Program-made: the position numbers and the translations under genes
Notes under the pieces: generated by a model
What the model saw: the letters and a program-made list of their open reading frames with translations, nothing else
Told to the model about the DNA's origin: nothing
Database searches by the model: none
Shown here: positions 39,603 through 48,769 of the stretch, piece after piece
Layout: each line of letters opens with the position of its first letter
How positions within the stretch are numbered: the stretch's first letter is position 1
Source: Alcaligenaceae bacterium
Lineage (GTDB): Bacteria > Pseudomonadota > Gammaproteobacteria > Burkholderiales > Burkholderiaceae_B
Assembly: GCA_013416445.1 (NCBI GenBank)
Contig: JACCER010000001.1
Location: forward strand, 248,001-312,000
Length of the DNA stretch: 64,000 bases
Direction of reading: 5' to 3'

Positions 39603-40034
39603 ATGCATACTGTACAACGTTCCGTCCTGGTTCCTCATAGCTGCGCTCAAATGTTTGATCTTGTCGCCGATGTGGCCAAGTACCCTGAATTCATGCCCTG
39701 GTGCGGCGGCACCACTGTGCACAGGCACGATGAAAAAGGCATGGAGGCGTCCATCATCATCAGCATTGCCGGCATCAAGCAAACCTTTACCACCCGCAAT
39801 GAACACGATTACCCACGGCGTATTACCTTGGAACTGGTTAATGGCCCGTTCTCCACGCTGACTGGAAACTGGGAGTTTCAGGAACTGGCCGCAGATGCCT
39901 GCAAGGTGGTCTACATCATGAAATATGCCTTTTCCAACCGGGCTCTGGAAATGGTGGTTGGGCCTATATTCAACCGTATCGCCACCAGTTTCATTGACTC
40001 GTTTACTCAGCGCGCGCTGGCGGTATATGAATAA
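39603..40034 (+). CDS. ratA: RatA / Coq10-like START-domain protein
   Basis: 143-aa protein of the polyketide-cyclase/START fold: SVLVPHSCAQMFDLVADVAK, YPEFMPWCGG, and WEFQELAADACKVVY. E. coli RatA was reported to block 70S assembly, while Coq10 homologues assist ubiquinone function, so the physiological role is unsettled. Its stop overlaps the rnfH start by one base. Confidence 0.88.
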   Translation: MHTVQRSVLVPHSCAQMFDLVADVAKYPEFMPWCGGTTVHRHDEKGMEASIIISIAGIKQTFTTRNEHDYPRRITLELVNGPFSTLTGNWEFQELAADACKVVYIMKYAFSNRALEMVVGPIFNRIATSFIDSFTQRALAVYE

Positions 40035-40402
40035 TGGCAACTACCGTGCAACATGGCATATTGGTTCAAGTCGTGTATGCCGAACCGGATTCTGCCTGGC
40101 AAATGAATTTACAGTTGCCTGACGGGGCTACGCTGGAACAGGCCTTGCAGGCCAGCCGCTTCGCCAGCCTGCATCCGAATTATCCCTATGATGACTTGAA
40201 GGTAGGCATATATGGGCAAGTCTGTGCTCTTGACCATGTTCTTGCCGATGGCGACCGTGTGGAAATTTATCGGCCCCTGGATTTTGACCCTATTGCATCG
40301 CGGCAGCGCCGGGCGGCTCATCGCAAGGCCAGCATGATCAAAGCCAGGAACCGGCCTAAACGACGCAAAGCCAAGGAGACGGCCCCGGCAGAATCTGAAT
40401 AA
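40034..40402 (+). CDS. rnfH: RnfH family ubiquitin-like protein
   Basis: 122-aa UPF0125 protein with the beta-grasp segment VQVVYAEPDSAWQMNLQL and the end motif LADGDRVEIYRPLDFDP; the C-terminal 30 residues are Lys/Arg-rich. It always pairs with ratA; the biochemical function is unknown. It begins at the last base of the ratA stop codon. Confidence 0.88.
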   Translation: MATTVQHGILVQVVYAEPDSAWQMNLQLPDGATLEQALQASRFASLHPNYPYDDLKVGIYGQVCALDHVLADGDRVEIYRPLDFDPIASRQRRAAHRKASMIKARNRPKRRKAKETAPAESE

Positions 40403-40407
40403 AATGA

Positions 40408-40425
40408 TTGTCATGCATATGACAA
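40408..40425. promoter_or_regulatory. Inverted repeat upstream of the valine-catabolism operon
   Basis: TTGTCAT-GCAT-ATGACAA is a perfect 7-bp inverted repeat with a 4-base spacer, 95 bases before the acyl-CoA dehydrogenase ATG. A second palindrome, GCTTGCAAGC, lies at 40482-40491. These are plausible regulator sites; no matching regulator gene lies nearby. Confidence 0.35.
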
Positions 40426-40519
40426 AAATGCCTGGCGCAATGCGCTATGGTAAAACCAATAAAATATAGAATGCACAGAGCGCTTGCAAGCTCACATTAC
40501 ATAGGCAGGAGACAAAAAC

Positions 40520-41674
40520 ATGGATTTTCGGCTCGACGATGAACAACTGGCCTTTGCCCAGGCGGCCCGTGATTTCGCTTTGGGCGAACTCGAACCCAAT
40601 GCGGCGCTATGGGATACCGAGGGCATTTTCCCGCGCGAGGCTTTTGCCAAGGCAGGGCAACTTGGTTTTTGCGCCATTTACGCACCCGAGTCCATAGGCG
40701 GCCTGGGGCTGCCGCGGCTGGACGCCACCCTTGTCTTCGAGGAAATGGCCGCCTACGACCCCTCTACAACCGCCTTCCTGACCATACACAACATGGCGAC
40801 ATGGATGATAGGGTCGTGGGCAACCAAAGCCGTACGCGAGGCCTGGGGCCCTGTGCTGGCAACGGGCGAAAAACTGGCTTCTTACTGCCTGACCGAGCCA
40901 GGGGCTGGATCCGACGCCGCATCGTTGTCCACCCGCGCCGACAAGCGTGGCGGCGCCTATGTACTCAATGGCGCCAAAGCCTTTATTTCAGGCGCCGGCG
41001 ACACCGACGTCATGGTGGTTATGGCGCGCACCGGCGGTCCTGGCGCCAATGGGGTTTCCGCCTTTGTCGTGCCTTCCGATACGCCAGGCATCACCTATGG
41101 CCGCAAAGAAGACAAAATGGGCTGGAATAGCCAGTCGACCCGTCCAGTCACCTTCGACAACGCGCAAATTCCGGCTGAAAACTTGCTGGGTGCCGAAGGC
41201 GAGGGCTTCAAGTTCGCCATGAAAGGGCTGGACGGCGGGCGCATCAATATTGCCACCTGCTCGGTCGGCGCGGCACAAGGCGCTTACGAAGCGGCCCGGC
41301 GCTACATGAACGAGCGCCAGCAATTTGGCCAGCCTCTGGCCAGCTTCCAGGCCTTGCAGTTCAAGCTGGCCGATATGCTCACCCATATTGTGGCCTCGCG
41401 CCAAATGGTGCGCCTGGCCGCCGCCAAGATCGACAACAACGATCCCCAGGCTTCCACTTATTGCGCCATGGCCAAGCGCCTGGCTACCGATCTTTGCTTC
41501 CAGGCCTGCCTTGACGCACAGCAAATTCATGGCGGCTATGGCTACCTGAAAGATTACCCCCTTGAACGTCTGGTGCGCGATACCCGCGTGCACCAGATAC
41601 TCGAAGGAACCAATGAAATCATGCGCGTCATTATCGCGCGGCAACTACTCGAAAAAGGAGCCGACATCCGATGA
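40520..41674 (+). CDS. Acyl-CoA dehydrogenase, probably isobutyryl-CoA dehydrogenase
   Basis: 384-aa FAD enzyme. Signatures: LDDEQLAFAQAARDFALGEL, CLTEPGAGSDAASLSTRA, the C-terminal TEIMRVIIARQL-like end (EGTNEIMRVIIARQL) with the catalytic glutamate in LEGTNEI, and QIHGGYGYLKDYPLERLVRD. Its neighbours, a 3-hydroxyisobutyryl-CoA hydrolase-like gene (overlapping by ATGA) and mmsB, point to isobutyryl-CoA from valine as substrate; this is inference from context. AGGAG lies before the ATG. Confidence 0.88.
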   Translation: MDFRLDDEQLAFAQAARDFALGELEPNAALWDTEGIFPREAFAKAGQLGFCAIYAPESIGGLGLPRLDATLVFEEMAAYDPSTTAFLTIHNMATWMIGSWATKAVREAWGPVLATGEKLASYCLTEPGAGSDAASLSTRADKRGGAYVLNGAKAFISGAGDTDVMVVMARTGGPGANGVSAFVVPSDTPGITYGRKEDKMGWNSQSTRPVTFDNAQIPAENLLGAEGEGFKFAMKGLDGGRINIATCSVGAAQGAYEAARRYMNERQQFGQPLASFQALQFKLADMLTHIVASRQMVRLAAAKIDNNDPQASTYCAMAKRLATDLCFQACLDAQQIHGGYGYLKDYPLERLVRDTRVHQILEGTNEIMRVIIARQLLEKGADIR

Positions 41675-42828
41675 ACTCCCCCGTGTTATTCCAGGTCCTG
41701 AATACCGCCAACAACATGAAGGTTGGCGTCGCCACCCTGAACAGCCCGCAAACGCACAATGGCCTGTCGCTCGACATGTGCCATTTGCTGGCCGAAAAGC
41801 TTAATGAATGGCAGGCCGACGACGCCATCGCCCTGGTCATATTCAGGGGTGCGGGGGAAAAGGCATTTTGCGCCGGCGGCGATTTGCACGGCTTGTACAA
41901 GGCCATGCAGGATAACGCCGGCGGCCACGCATGGGGCAACACCTACGCCCGTCAGTTCTTCGATGATGAATACCGCCTCGATTACCAGATACACACCTAT
42001 CCCAAGCCCATACTGTGCTGGGGTAGCGGTATAGTCATGGGTGGCGGCGTGGGCCTGATGATGGGCGCAAGCCACAGGGTAGTCACAGATAGCACCCGTT
42101 TCGCCATGCCTGAAATCTCTATTGGCCTGTTTCCCGATGTGGGCGGTACCTGGATGCTGGCTCGTTTGCCCGGCGGCACGGGGCTGTTCCTGGCACTGAC
42201 CGGGGCGCAACTGGGGTCTGGCGACTGCTGCTTCCTGGGGCTGGCCGATTACGCACTGGGTTCTGGCCAGTGGGACGAACTCATTGCAAAAATACAAGGC
42301 GCCAGTTGGTCGAACGACCGCAATGGCAACGACCTGAATCTGCGTCGCCTGCTGCTAGATCTGCAACCCGCTACAGGTTTTGCGCCAGGGCCCTTGCAAC
42401 AACATTATGGACTCGTCAGGCAGGCCTGCGATGGCAATGACTTCGACGCTATTTGCACCAACATTGCTGCCTGGGCCAACCATGAAGACCCGTGGCTCAA
42501 GCGCGCGGCAGGTACGTTCAAGGCGGGCGCGCCCGGTTCGGCACGCCTGAGCTTTGCCGCGCTCAATCGTGTACGGCTGCTGTCGCTGGCGGACGTGTTT
42601 CGCGAAGAGTACATCATCTCGTTGCATTGCGGCGCGGAAGGCGACTTCCAGGAAGGCATACGCGCTTTGCTGGTCGACAAAGACAAGCAGCCAAAATGGA
42701 ATCCGGCGACCTTGCACGAGGCCACCGACGCCTGGGTGCAGCGTTTCTTCCAGATACCCTGGCCCGATTCAGTCGAGCATCCTCTGGCCAACCTCGAGCA
42801 AACGGCGCAAGATACCGCAGAGGTGTAG
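41671..42828 (+). CDS. Enoyl-CoA hydratase/isomerase family protein, probable 3-hydroxyisobutyryl-CoA hydrolase
   Basis: 385-aa crotonase-fold protein. The oxyanion and active-site segments are GEKAFCAGGDLHGLYKAM, GIVMGGGVGLMMGASHRV and MPEISIGLFPDVGGTWML; the length of about 385 and the C-terminal FREEYIISLHCG-type region match the HIBYL-CoA hydrolase subgroup and not the 260-aa hydratases. It would release free 3-hydroxyisobutyrate for MmsB. The start overlaps the dehydrogenase stop (ATGA). Confidence 0.87.
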   Translation: MNSPVLFQVLNTANNMKVGVATLNSPQTHNGLSLDMCHLLAEKLNEWQADDAIALVIFRGAGEKAFCAGGDLHGLYKAMQDNAGGHAWGNTYARQFFDDEYRLDYQIHTYPKPILCWGSGIVMGGGVGLMMGASHRVVTDSTRFAMPEISIGLFPDVGGTWMLARLPGGTGLFLALTGAQLGSGDCCFLGLADYALGSGQWDELIAKIQGASWSNDRNGNDLNLRRLLLDLQPATGFAPGPLQQHYGLVRQACDGNDFDAICTNIAAWANHEDPWLKRAAGTFKAGAPGSARLSFAALNRVRLLSLADVFREEYIISLHCGAEGDFQEGIRALLVDKDKQPKWNPATLHEATDAWVQRFFQIPWPDSVEHPLANLEQTAQDTAEV

Positions 42829-42881
42829 TTTCAGCATTGCCGCAAAGCCTCGCTTGCATCAACAAATAACTGGAGACAAAA

Positions 42882-43766
42882 ATGAGTCATATTGCATTTA
42901 TCGGGCTGGGGCACATGGGCAGCCCTATGGCGCTTAACCTTGTAAAGGCCGGGCATAAGCTGGTTGTATTCGATTTGGTGCCCGCCGCCATTAACACCCT
43001 GGTCGATGCCGGCGCCAGCGCAGCCGCATCCGCCCAGGCTGCGGTCAAAGGCGCCGACATCGTGATTTCCATGCTGCCTGCCAGCAAGCACGTCGAAGGC
43101 CTGTATTTGGGTGAAGCAGGATTGCTCACTCATATCGCTGCCGGCACGCTGGTGCTGGAGTGCAGCACCATTGCATCCGAATCGGCTCGCAAGGTGGCAC
43201 ACGCCGCCCAGCAGCTTGGCATACGCATGATAGACGCGCCAGTATCGGGCGGTACGGGCGGCGCTATTGCCGGCACCCTGACATTTATCGTGGGTGGCGC
43301 AGCCAGCGACCTTGACGCGGCAATGCCTTACCTGGAAAAAATGGGCAAGAATATTTTTCATGCCGGCGCAGCAGGAGCAGGGCAGGTAGCGAAAATCTGC
43401 AATAACATGCTGCTGGGCGTACTGATGGCGGGCACCTCTGAAGCGCTCGCGCTGGGCGTTGCCAATGGGCTGGACCCAAAAGTCTTATCCGACATCATTT
43501 CCAAAAGCTCGGGGCGCAACTGGGCGACCGAACTCTACAACCCTTGGCCCGGTGTCATGGATCATGCGCCAGCATCCAAGGATTATGCCGGCGGGTTTGG
43601 GGTCGATCTTATGCTCAAAGACCTGGGCCTGGCGGCTGAGTCCGCATTGCATACTGGTTCTTCCGTACCTTTGGGCGAATTGGCGCGCAACCTGTATTCC
43701 ATGCACAGTGCACAAGGCAATGGCGCCCTGGACTTCTCCAGTATTTTGGGGTTGTTTAAAAAATAA
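42882..43766 (+). CDS. mmsB: 3-hydroxyisobutyrate dehydrogenase
   Basis: 294-aa NAD-dependent beta-hydroxyacid dehydrogenase. The NAD fold starts IAFIGLGHMGSPMALNLVK; substrate motif DAPVSGGTGGAIAGTL; catalytic lysine in GQVAKICNNMLLG; and KDLGLAAESA. It oxidises 3-hydroxyisobutyrate to methylmalonate semialdehyde. It is the third gene of the valine cluster; the next enzyme, MmsA, is not in this window. Confidence 0.92.
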   Translation: MSHIAFIGLGHMGSPMALNLVKAGHKLVVFDLVPAAINTLVDAGASAAASAQAAVKGADIVISMLPASKHVEGLYLGEAGLLTHIAAGTLVLECSTIASESARKVAHAAQQLGIRMIDAPVSGGTGGAIAGTLTFIVGGAASDLDAAMPYLEKMGKNIFHAGAAGAGQVAKICNNMLLGVLMAGTSEALALGVANGLDPKVLSDIISKSSGRNWATELYNPWPGVMDHAPASKDYAGGFGVDLMLKDLGLAAESALHTGSSVPLGELARNLYSMHSAQGNGALDFSSILGLFKK

Positions 43767-43792
43767 AGGGCAGAGGGCGCTGAACATGTTGC

Positions 43793-43836
43793 CTCGTAGG
43801 TCAGATTGGCGCGCAGCGCGTAATCCGACCTACGAG
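43793..43836. repeat. GGATTA-type palindromic repeat between convergent mmsB and ygfZ
   Basis: Arms 43793-43807 (CTCGTAGGTCAGATT) and 43822-43836 (AATCCGACCTACGAG) pair with one mismatch, and the loop itself can pair (CGCG-CAG-CGCG). This is the best copy of a motif also seen at 13829 and 49657. It ends 5 bases before the ygfZ stop, so it may end transcription from both sides. Confidence 0.75.
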
Positions 43837-43841
43837 CCTGA

Positions 43842-44852
43842 TCAAGCCTGTATTTGGTAGGGTAAGGACATTAGCTTTATTGCAGCGCCATCAGCCTGGC
43901 CCAGGCGGAAATCGGCGTTGTCAAGGTCGGCAAGCTGCACTTCCATCAGTACATGTATGCCTGCCCTGGCATGCGCGGCATTGATTATGCGTCCGCAGGG
44001 GTTATCTGGCTTATTGGCGTTATAGGTGTCAAGCCCTGGCAAAGCACCGGCATCAAGCCCGCCAACAGCTTCAATTACCCCATACGCCATGCGACGCTTG
44101 ACGGTACCCCGGTAGTGGCTGCGTGCTACGACTTCCTGGCCAGGGTAGCAGCCCTTACTGAAGCTGACGCCGTCGATCAGGTCAAGATTAAGCGTTTGGG
44201 GGATGAAAAGATCTTGTGTGGCCGCTACGACCCAGGGCAGGCCCGCGGCAATATCGGCAGCCTGCCAAAGCTGGCTGAATTCATTAGCGCTGGCGTTTTC
44301 AGCCAAAGAAGCAGAGGCCGGATCGCCAGCTTCAGTTGCAAGCAGCCACCAGCGCGTTATATTAGTACTTTCGCATGGCGCGGCGATCCAGGTGCCTGCC
44401 TGGGTATGGGTTAGGCTCCAGGGTTGGGGTGGCATGGCCAACCCTGCAGCAGCCTGAAGTAACTTGGTATCGGGCGACTGAGCAGGGCTATTGGCTTGGC
44501 CAGGGCCTGCAGCGGCAAGGGCTACGCCCCATACCCGCACTGGGGCAAGTTGCAGCTTGGCTTTGGCGCGCAGCACAAACATGGAAAGCCGCTTGACCAA
44601 GGTCGCGGCAATATCGGCCTTGGTCATGGCATACAACACCGGAGTTTCGGTTTGCTGGCCTTGCCAGACTACCATGTTGCCCAGCAGCCGCCCTTTGGCG
44701 GTGCAGTAGCCGGCATAGCGTGCCACGCCTGGGGTAAGGCCGCTGACATCATGGGTAAGCTGGCCATGCAGGAAGCTGGCCGCATCCTGCCCGGTAATTT
44801 CAATAACGGCCAGATCGTTCAATGGGGCAACAAAGCTTGGAAAATGGTTCAT
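43842..44852 (-). CDS. ygfZ: Folate-binding Fe-S cluster maintenance protein YgfZ
   Basis: 336-aa GcvT-like protein that helps repair or assemble certain Fe-S enzymes with tetrahydrofolate. The family signature K-G-C-Y-x-G-Q-E is present as FSKGCYPGQEVVARSHYRG, and ITGQDAASFLHGQLTHDV is near the start. I used ATG 44852 (MNHFPSFVAP); a GTG ten codons upstream is an alternative. It is divergent from mltG with about 250 bp between them, in which no clear promoter pair could be fixed. Confidence 0.92.
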   Translation of the reverse strand: MNHFPSFVAPLNDLAVIEITGQDAASFLHGQLTHDVSGLTPGVARYAGYCTAKGRLLGNMVVWQGQQTETPVLYAMTKADIAATLVKRLSMFVLRAKAKLQLAPVRVWGVALAAAGPGQANSPAQSPDTKLLQAAAGLAMPPQPWSLTHTQAGTWIAAPCESTNITRWWLLATEAGDPASASLAENASANEFSQLWQAADIAAGLPWVVAATQDLFIPQTLNLDLIDGVSFSKGCYPGQEVVARSHYRGTVKRRMAYGVIEAVGGLDAGALPGLDTYNANKPDNPCGRIINAAHARAGIHVLMEVQLADLDNADFRLGQADGAAIKLMSLPYQIQA

Positions 44853-45105
44853 GAAAGCAACACGACTCACAACAAAAGACACAGACTCTTCATTGCCAGA
44901 TCAAGCGTACACTTTGTCGGCTACGCTTGCCTTGCGCCAGTAATACCTGCACCGTGGCTGCGCGTTCGTGCCTGATCTGGAAATGAAATAGGGTAGCGTT
45001 TATGATAACGGGCTTCGGGAAATCATGCAGTGGTATCCCTTACCGTCTCAAGGGCTGGGTATCGGGCCTTGAATTGCACCCCGGGCCGAATAACGTTTTG
45101 GATCA

Positions 45106-46116
45106 ATGAGAAAATTTAAATTAGTAGTTTTGTATTTGCTTTTGCTGTTGGCCATTGCCGCCACCGGCCTGAGCGCCGCAGCCTGGTACTGGGTGCAGCA
45201 TCCTGTAGCAATGGACAATCAGCGTGTCGATTATGTTGTTGAACCAGGCAGCCGGCCTAGAACCATCGCGCAGTTAATGAACAAATCAGGCATACATATC
45301 AATGAAACCGGCTTCGTCGCGCTGGCTCGCCTAAGTGGGCGCGATACCTTGCTTAAAGCCGGGGCCTACGAGGCAATACAAGGCGATACACCACGCATAT
45401 TGCTCGAACGGATGGCCAACGGCGACATGACACAGGCTCAAATTACCCTGGTGGAAGGCTGGACTTACCAACGCATACGCCAGGCGCTGCGTGATGCACC
45501 ACAAGTCAGACAAACGCTGCCAACAGAGACCGATACAGCCTTGCTGCAGAAGCTGGGGGCCTCGGAAAGCAGCCCGGAGGGCTTGTTTTATCCGGACACC
45601 TACATCTTTGTGCCGGGCACCACCGATTTCGATATTCTGCGCCGCGCCTACCATGCTCAGCAGCAGCTGCTGGAAGCGGTCTGGGCCGAACGTGACCCGC
45701 TGCTTCCTCTGAAAACGCCTTACGAAGCGCTGATCCTGGCTTCCATTGTTGAAAAAGAAACAGGCCATGTATCTGACCGCGACCGGGTTGCCGGCGTGTT
45801 TGTAAACCGACTGCGCCTGGGCATGCCTTTGCAAACCGACCCTACCGTCATTTATGGCATGGGCGCGGCCTATCAGGGCAAAATACGTAAGAAAGACCTG
45901 ACTACCGACACGCCCTGGAATACCTATACCCGGGGCGGTTTGCCGCCCACACCCATTGCCAGCGCAGGTCGTGCCGCGCTGCTTGCCGCTTTGCACCCCG
46001 AAACGCATAAGTTTCTGTATTTTGTTTCCCGTGGCGACGGTACAAGCGAGTTTTCGGCCAACCTTCCAGATCACAATCGGGCTGTGTCCAAGTTCATATT
46101 AAAGCGATCCAACTAA
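45106..46116 (+). CDS. mltG: Endolytic murein transglycosylase MltG
   Basis: 336-aa inner-membrane lytic transglycosylase that terminates nascent glycan strands. One N-terminal helix (about residues 5-27), a LysM-like region, then the YceG catalytic domain: [11 protein letters not shown], catalytic glutamate in [24 protein letters not shown] and [16 protein letters not shown]. Its stop shares a base with the tmk start (TAATG). Confidence 0.95.
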   Translation: MRKFKLVVLYLLLLLAIAATGLSAAAWYWVQHPVAMDNQRVDYVVEPGSRPRTIAQLMNKSGIHINETGFVALARLSGRDTLLKAGAYEAIQGDTPRILLERMANGDMTQAQITLVEGWTYQRIRQALRDAPQVRQTLPTETDTALLQKLGASESSPEGLFYPDTYIFVPGTTDFDILRRAYHAQQQLLEAVWAERDPLLPLKTPYEALILASIVEKETGHVSDRDRVAGVFVNRLRLGMPLQTDPTVIYGMGAAYQGKIRKKDLTTDTPWNTYTRGGLPPTPIASAGRAALLAALHPETHKFLYFVSRGDGTSEFSANLPDHNRAVSKFILKRSN

Positions 46117-46760
46117 TGCAAACTCGCCGTGGCTGTTTTATTACTCTGGAAGGGCTGGATGGCGCAGGCAAAAGCACCCATGTCCAATGGCTGGTCGAGC
46201 AGTTGCAGCAGCGCGGGCTCAATGTGCTTGCCACCCGCGAACCCGGTGGCACCGCCTTGGGCGAGCAATTGCGGCAATTGGTGCTGACTCAGCCCATGAA
46301 CCTCAGTACAGAAACCTTGCTGATGTTCGCCGGGCGTTGCGAACATATAGCAACCGTCATCAAGCCCGCACTAGAGGCTGGCTTATGGGTGGTTTGCGAC
46401 CGCTTCACCGACGCCACCTACGCCTATCAGGGCGGCGGCCGTGAACTGGGCAGCGAACGCATAGGCATCCTTGAACAATGGGTGCATGCCGATTTGCAGC
46501 CCGATCGCACCTGGCTGTTTGATGTGCCACTAGAGGTGGCCCGTGAGCGCCTGGCGCGTACGCGCGAACTGGATCGTTTCGAACAGGAAGGCGCGGCGTT
46601 TTTTGAGCGTACCCGTACTGCTTACCATGAGCGTGCGCAACGCTTTCCCGAACGCCTGCGCATTGTTGACTCAACACAGGCAATAGCCAGTGTACGGCAC
46701 AGCCTGGAAGGGCAGATAGACGAGTTGGTCCGGCAATATGCATCAAGGGGGGAATCATGA
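46116..46760 (+). CDS. tmk: Thymidylate kinase
   Basis: 214-aa P-loop kinase for dTMP to dTDP. P-loop [33 protein letters not shown], and [18 protein letters not shown]; the LID region [10 protein letters not shown] follows. It overlaps both neighbours (TAATG with mltG, ATGA with holB), so mltG-tmk-holB is one translationally coupled unit. Confidence 0.97.
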   Translation: MQTRRGCFITLEGLDGAGKSTHVQWLVEQLQQRGLNVLATREPGGTALGEQLRQLVLTQPMNLSTETLLMFAGRCEHIATVIKPALEAGLWVVCDRFTDATYAYQGGGRELGSERIGILEQWVHADLQPDRTWLFDVPLEVARERLARTRELDRFEQEGAAFFERTRTAYHERAQRFPERLRIVDSTQAIASVRHSLEGQIDELVRQYASRGES

Positions 46761-47809
46761 GCGATCTTGCGCAATTCTTGCCTTGGCAGCAGGAACTGGC
46801 GGCAAACTGGCTGGGCCAACGCGAACGTTTTGCCCATGCCTGGCTGATTCATGGCCTGCCTGGCATAGGCAAGCGTCAATTTGCCTTGGCCGCCGCGGGT
46901 AGTTTGTTGTGCGAATCTCCTCGGCATGGTCTGGCTTGTGGCCATTGTGCCGCCTGCTTGTGGCTGATCAGCGGCAATCACCCCGATTTACGCCGCATCC
47001 GCCCCGAGGCGATGGCGCTTGCAGAAGGCATTGCCGCCACAGGCGCCGACGACGACGCGGGCACTGGCGCAGCCAAAAAAGCGCCATCCAAAGAAATTCG
47101 CGTCGAGCAGTTGCGCAGTCTCAGCTCCTGGTTCAATACGGCAACCCACCGTGGCGGCTGGCGCGTTGCTGTACTTTATCCGGCGCAGGCCATGAATGGC
47201 ATTACCGCCAATGCCTTGCTGAAGGTGTTGGAAGAGCCTCCTCAGCATACCGTCTTCCTGCTGGTGGCCGATGCGCCAGACCGCTTATTACCCACCTTGG
47301 TCTCGCGCTGTCGTCGCCTGCCGCTGCCGGTGCCCGACCAGGCAGCCAGCATGGCCTGGCTGGCAAAGGAAGAAATCAGCCGGGCTGATGAGTGGCTAGC
47401 CGCAGCTGGCGGGGCCCCCTTACTGGCCAGGCAACTGGCGCAGTCTGGTGCAAATCCTTGTCCTGATTGGCTGAACCAACTAATAGCGCCGCTGGCGCGC
47501 GGGCAACGGCCCGACATCGGCCCGCTGGCTGATCAGCTGGAAAAAACACCGACCGAGATCTGGGTTGATGCCTTGCAACGCCTGTTTCTTGATTTGTTGT
47601 TAGCGTCTTCCGGGGCGCCCGTGCGTTATTTTCCCAGTCTTGAAAAGCAGACTCGACTGACTGCGGGCCTGGCTGTGTTGGGTAATCTGGCCGACACCGC
47701 AAAATGGCTCGCGCAACAGCGGGCCGTGGCCGGCCACCCCCTGAATGCCAAGTTGTTGGTGCACAGCAGCCTGCAGAGGGTGATAATGGCTTGCAGCCCC
47801 GGCGCATAG
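46757..47809 (+). CDS. holB: DNA polymerase III delta' subunit
   Basis: 350-aa clamp-loader subunit. AAA+ motifs: degenerate P-loop [14 protein letters not shown]; a zinc module C-x8-C-x2-C-x2-C in [48 protein letters not shown]; and the SRC motif [12 protein letters not shown]. It overlaps tmk (ATGA). The usual next gene in several relatives, pilZ, is absent and tatD follows after 86 bp. Confidence 0.94.
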   Translation: MSDLAQFLPWQQELAANWLGQRERFAHAWLIHGLPGIGKRQFALAAAGSLLCESPRHGLACGHCAACLWLISGNHPDLRRIRPEAMALAEGIAATGADDDAGTGAAKKAPSKEIRVEQLRSLSSWFNTATHRGGWRVAVLYPAQAMNGITANALLKVLEEPPQHTVFLLVADAPDRLLPTLVSRCRRLPLPVPDQAASMAWLAKEEISRADEWLAAAGGAPLLARQLAQSGANPCPDWLNQLIAPLARGQRPDIGPLADQLEKTPTEIWVDALQRLFLDLLLASSGAPVRYFPSLEKQTRLTAGLAVLGNLADTAKWLAQQRAVAGHPLNAKLLVHSSLQRVIMACSPGA

Positions 47810-47833
47810 CACAACAGGCAAACCCACTACATT

Positions 47834-47867
47834 GAAACTGCGCGCAGCCTGCAGGCTGCCAGTTTTC
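47834..47867 (+). terminator. Bulged terminator-like hairpin between holB and tatD
   Basis: Inner stem GCAGCC-TGCA-GGCTGC (47844-47859) with flanking GAAACTG / CAGTTTTC that can extend the stem across a 3-base bulge, ending in TTTTC. It may partly separate holB and tatD transcription. Confidence 0.45.
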
Positions 47868-47895
47868 AAAAATATTTACCGCAAGAGCTTCGATT

Positions 47896-48666
47896 ATGTT
47901 TGTTGATTCCCATTGTCATCTGGATTTCCCTGAATTGGCACAGAACCTGCCCAATATCCTGGATCGCATGGTGGAAAACCAGGTCAGCCATGCCTTGGTT
48001 GTTAGCGTGAATTTGCCGAATTGGCCAAGGCTTATGGATATGGTGGCGCCGCATCCCCATTTATATGCCTCGGTAGGCGTGCACCCGGATTACCAAGATA
48101 CGCCAGAGCCATCGGTGCTGGAACTGACCAATATGGCGCAGTCGCCCAAAGTGGTGGCCATTGGTGAAACCGGTCTGGATTACTACCGCTTGCCCGAACC
48201 ATTGGAATGGCAGCGTGAACGTTTTCGTACCCATATTCGTGCCAGTCGGGATACCGGCTTGCCCTTGATCATCCATACTCGCTCGGCCAGTGCCGACACC
48301 TTGCGCATCATGAAAGAAGAGGGCGCCGACCAGTATGGGGGTGTCATGCACTGCTTTACCGAGTCGTGGGAGGTCGCACAGGCTGCGATGGAAATGAATT
48401 TTTATATTTCACTCTCGGGCATAGTCACTTTCAAAAAAGCGGAAGAGCTGCACGATCTCGCTAAAAAACTGCCGCTGGATCGCTTGCTTATCGAGACCGA
48501 TTCCCCGTATCTGGCACCAGTGCCTTATCGTGGAAAAATGAATGATCCTTCCAAGGTAAAGCATGTCGCTGAGAAAATCGCCGACTTACGAGGCATATCT
48601 GTAGCGGAAATTGCAACGTATACAACCAATAATTTCTTTAATCTTTTCAGCAAGATAGAAAGATAA
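47896..48666 (+). CDS. tatD: TatD family metal-dependent hydrolase
   Basis: 256-aa TIM-barrel deoxyribonuclease-like enzyme. Metal ligands in FVDSHCHLDFPEL, AIGETGLDYYR, IHTRSASADT and VMHCFTESWE, and the late DRLLIETDSPYLAPVPYRG. Homologues are 3'-5' DNases (TatD) or D-aminoacyl-tRNA-type hydrolases; this copy next to holB matches the YcfH/TatD group. The start is ATG 47896 after AAGAG. Confidence 0.92.
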   Translation: MFVDSHCHLDFPELAQNLPNILDRMVENQVSHALVVSVNLPNWPRLMDMVAPHPHLYASVGVHPDYQDTPEPSVLELTNMAQSPKVVAIGETGLDYYRLPEPLEWQRERFRTHIRASRDTGLPLIIHTRSASADTLRIMKEEGADQYGGVMHCFTESWEVAQAAMEMNFYISLSGIVTFKKAEELHDLAKKLPLDRLLIETDSPYLAPVPYRGKMNDPSKVKHVAEKIADLRGISVAEIATYTTNNFFNLFSKIER

Positions 48667-48680
48667 ATTAATCTAAATTA

Positions 48681-48735
48681 TTTAAAGTAATTTATTTAAA
48701 GTAATTTATCTAATGTAGTATGTTTAAAGTGAATT
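48681..48735 (+). repeat. AT-rich tandem repeat upstream of the ankyrin gene
   Basis: The 14-base unit TTTAAAGTAATTTA occurs twice head-to-tail (48681-48694, 48695-48708) and once in degenerate form at 48723-48735. The tract is strikingly AT-rich against GC-rich neighbours. It could be a promoter/regulatory region or a nucleoid-protein site. Confidence 0.65.
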
Positions 48736-48769
48736 CTAAATACTGGCTTTTGCCAGCGGAGCCTGTTTC

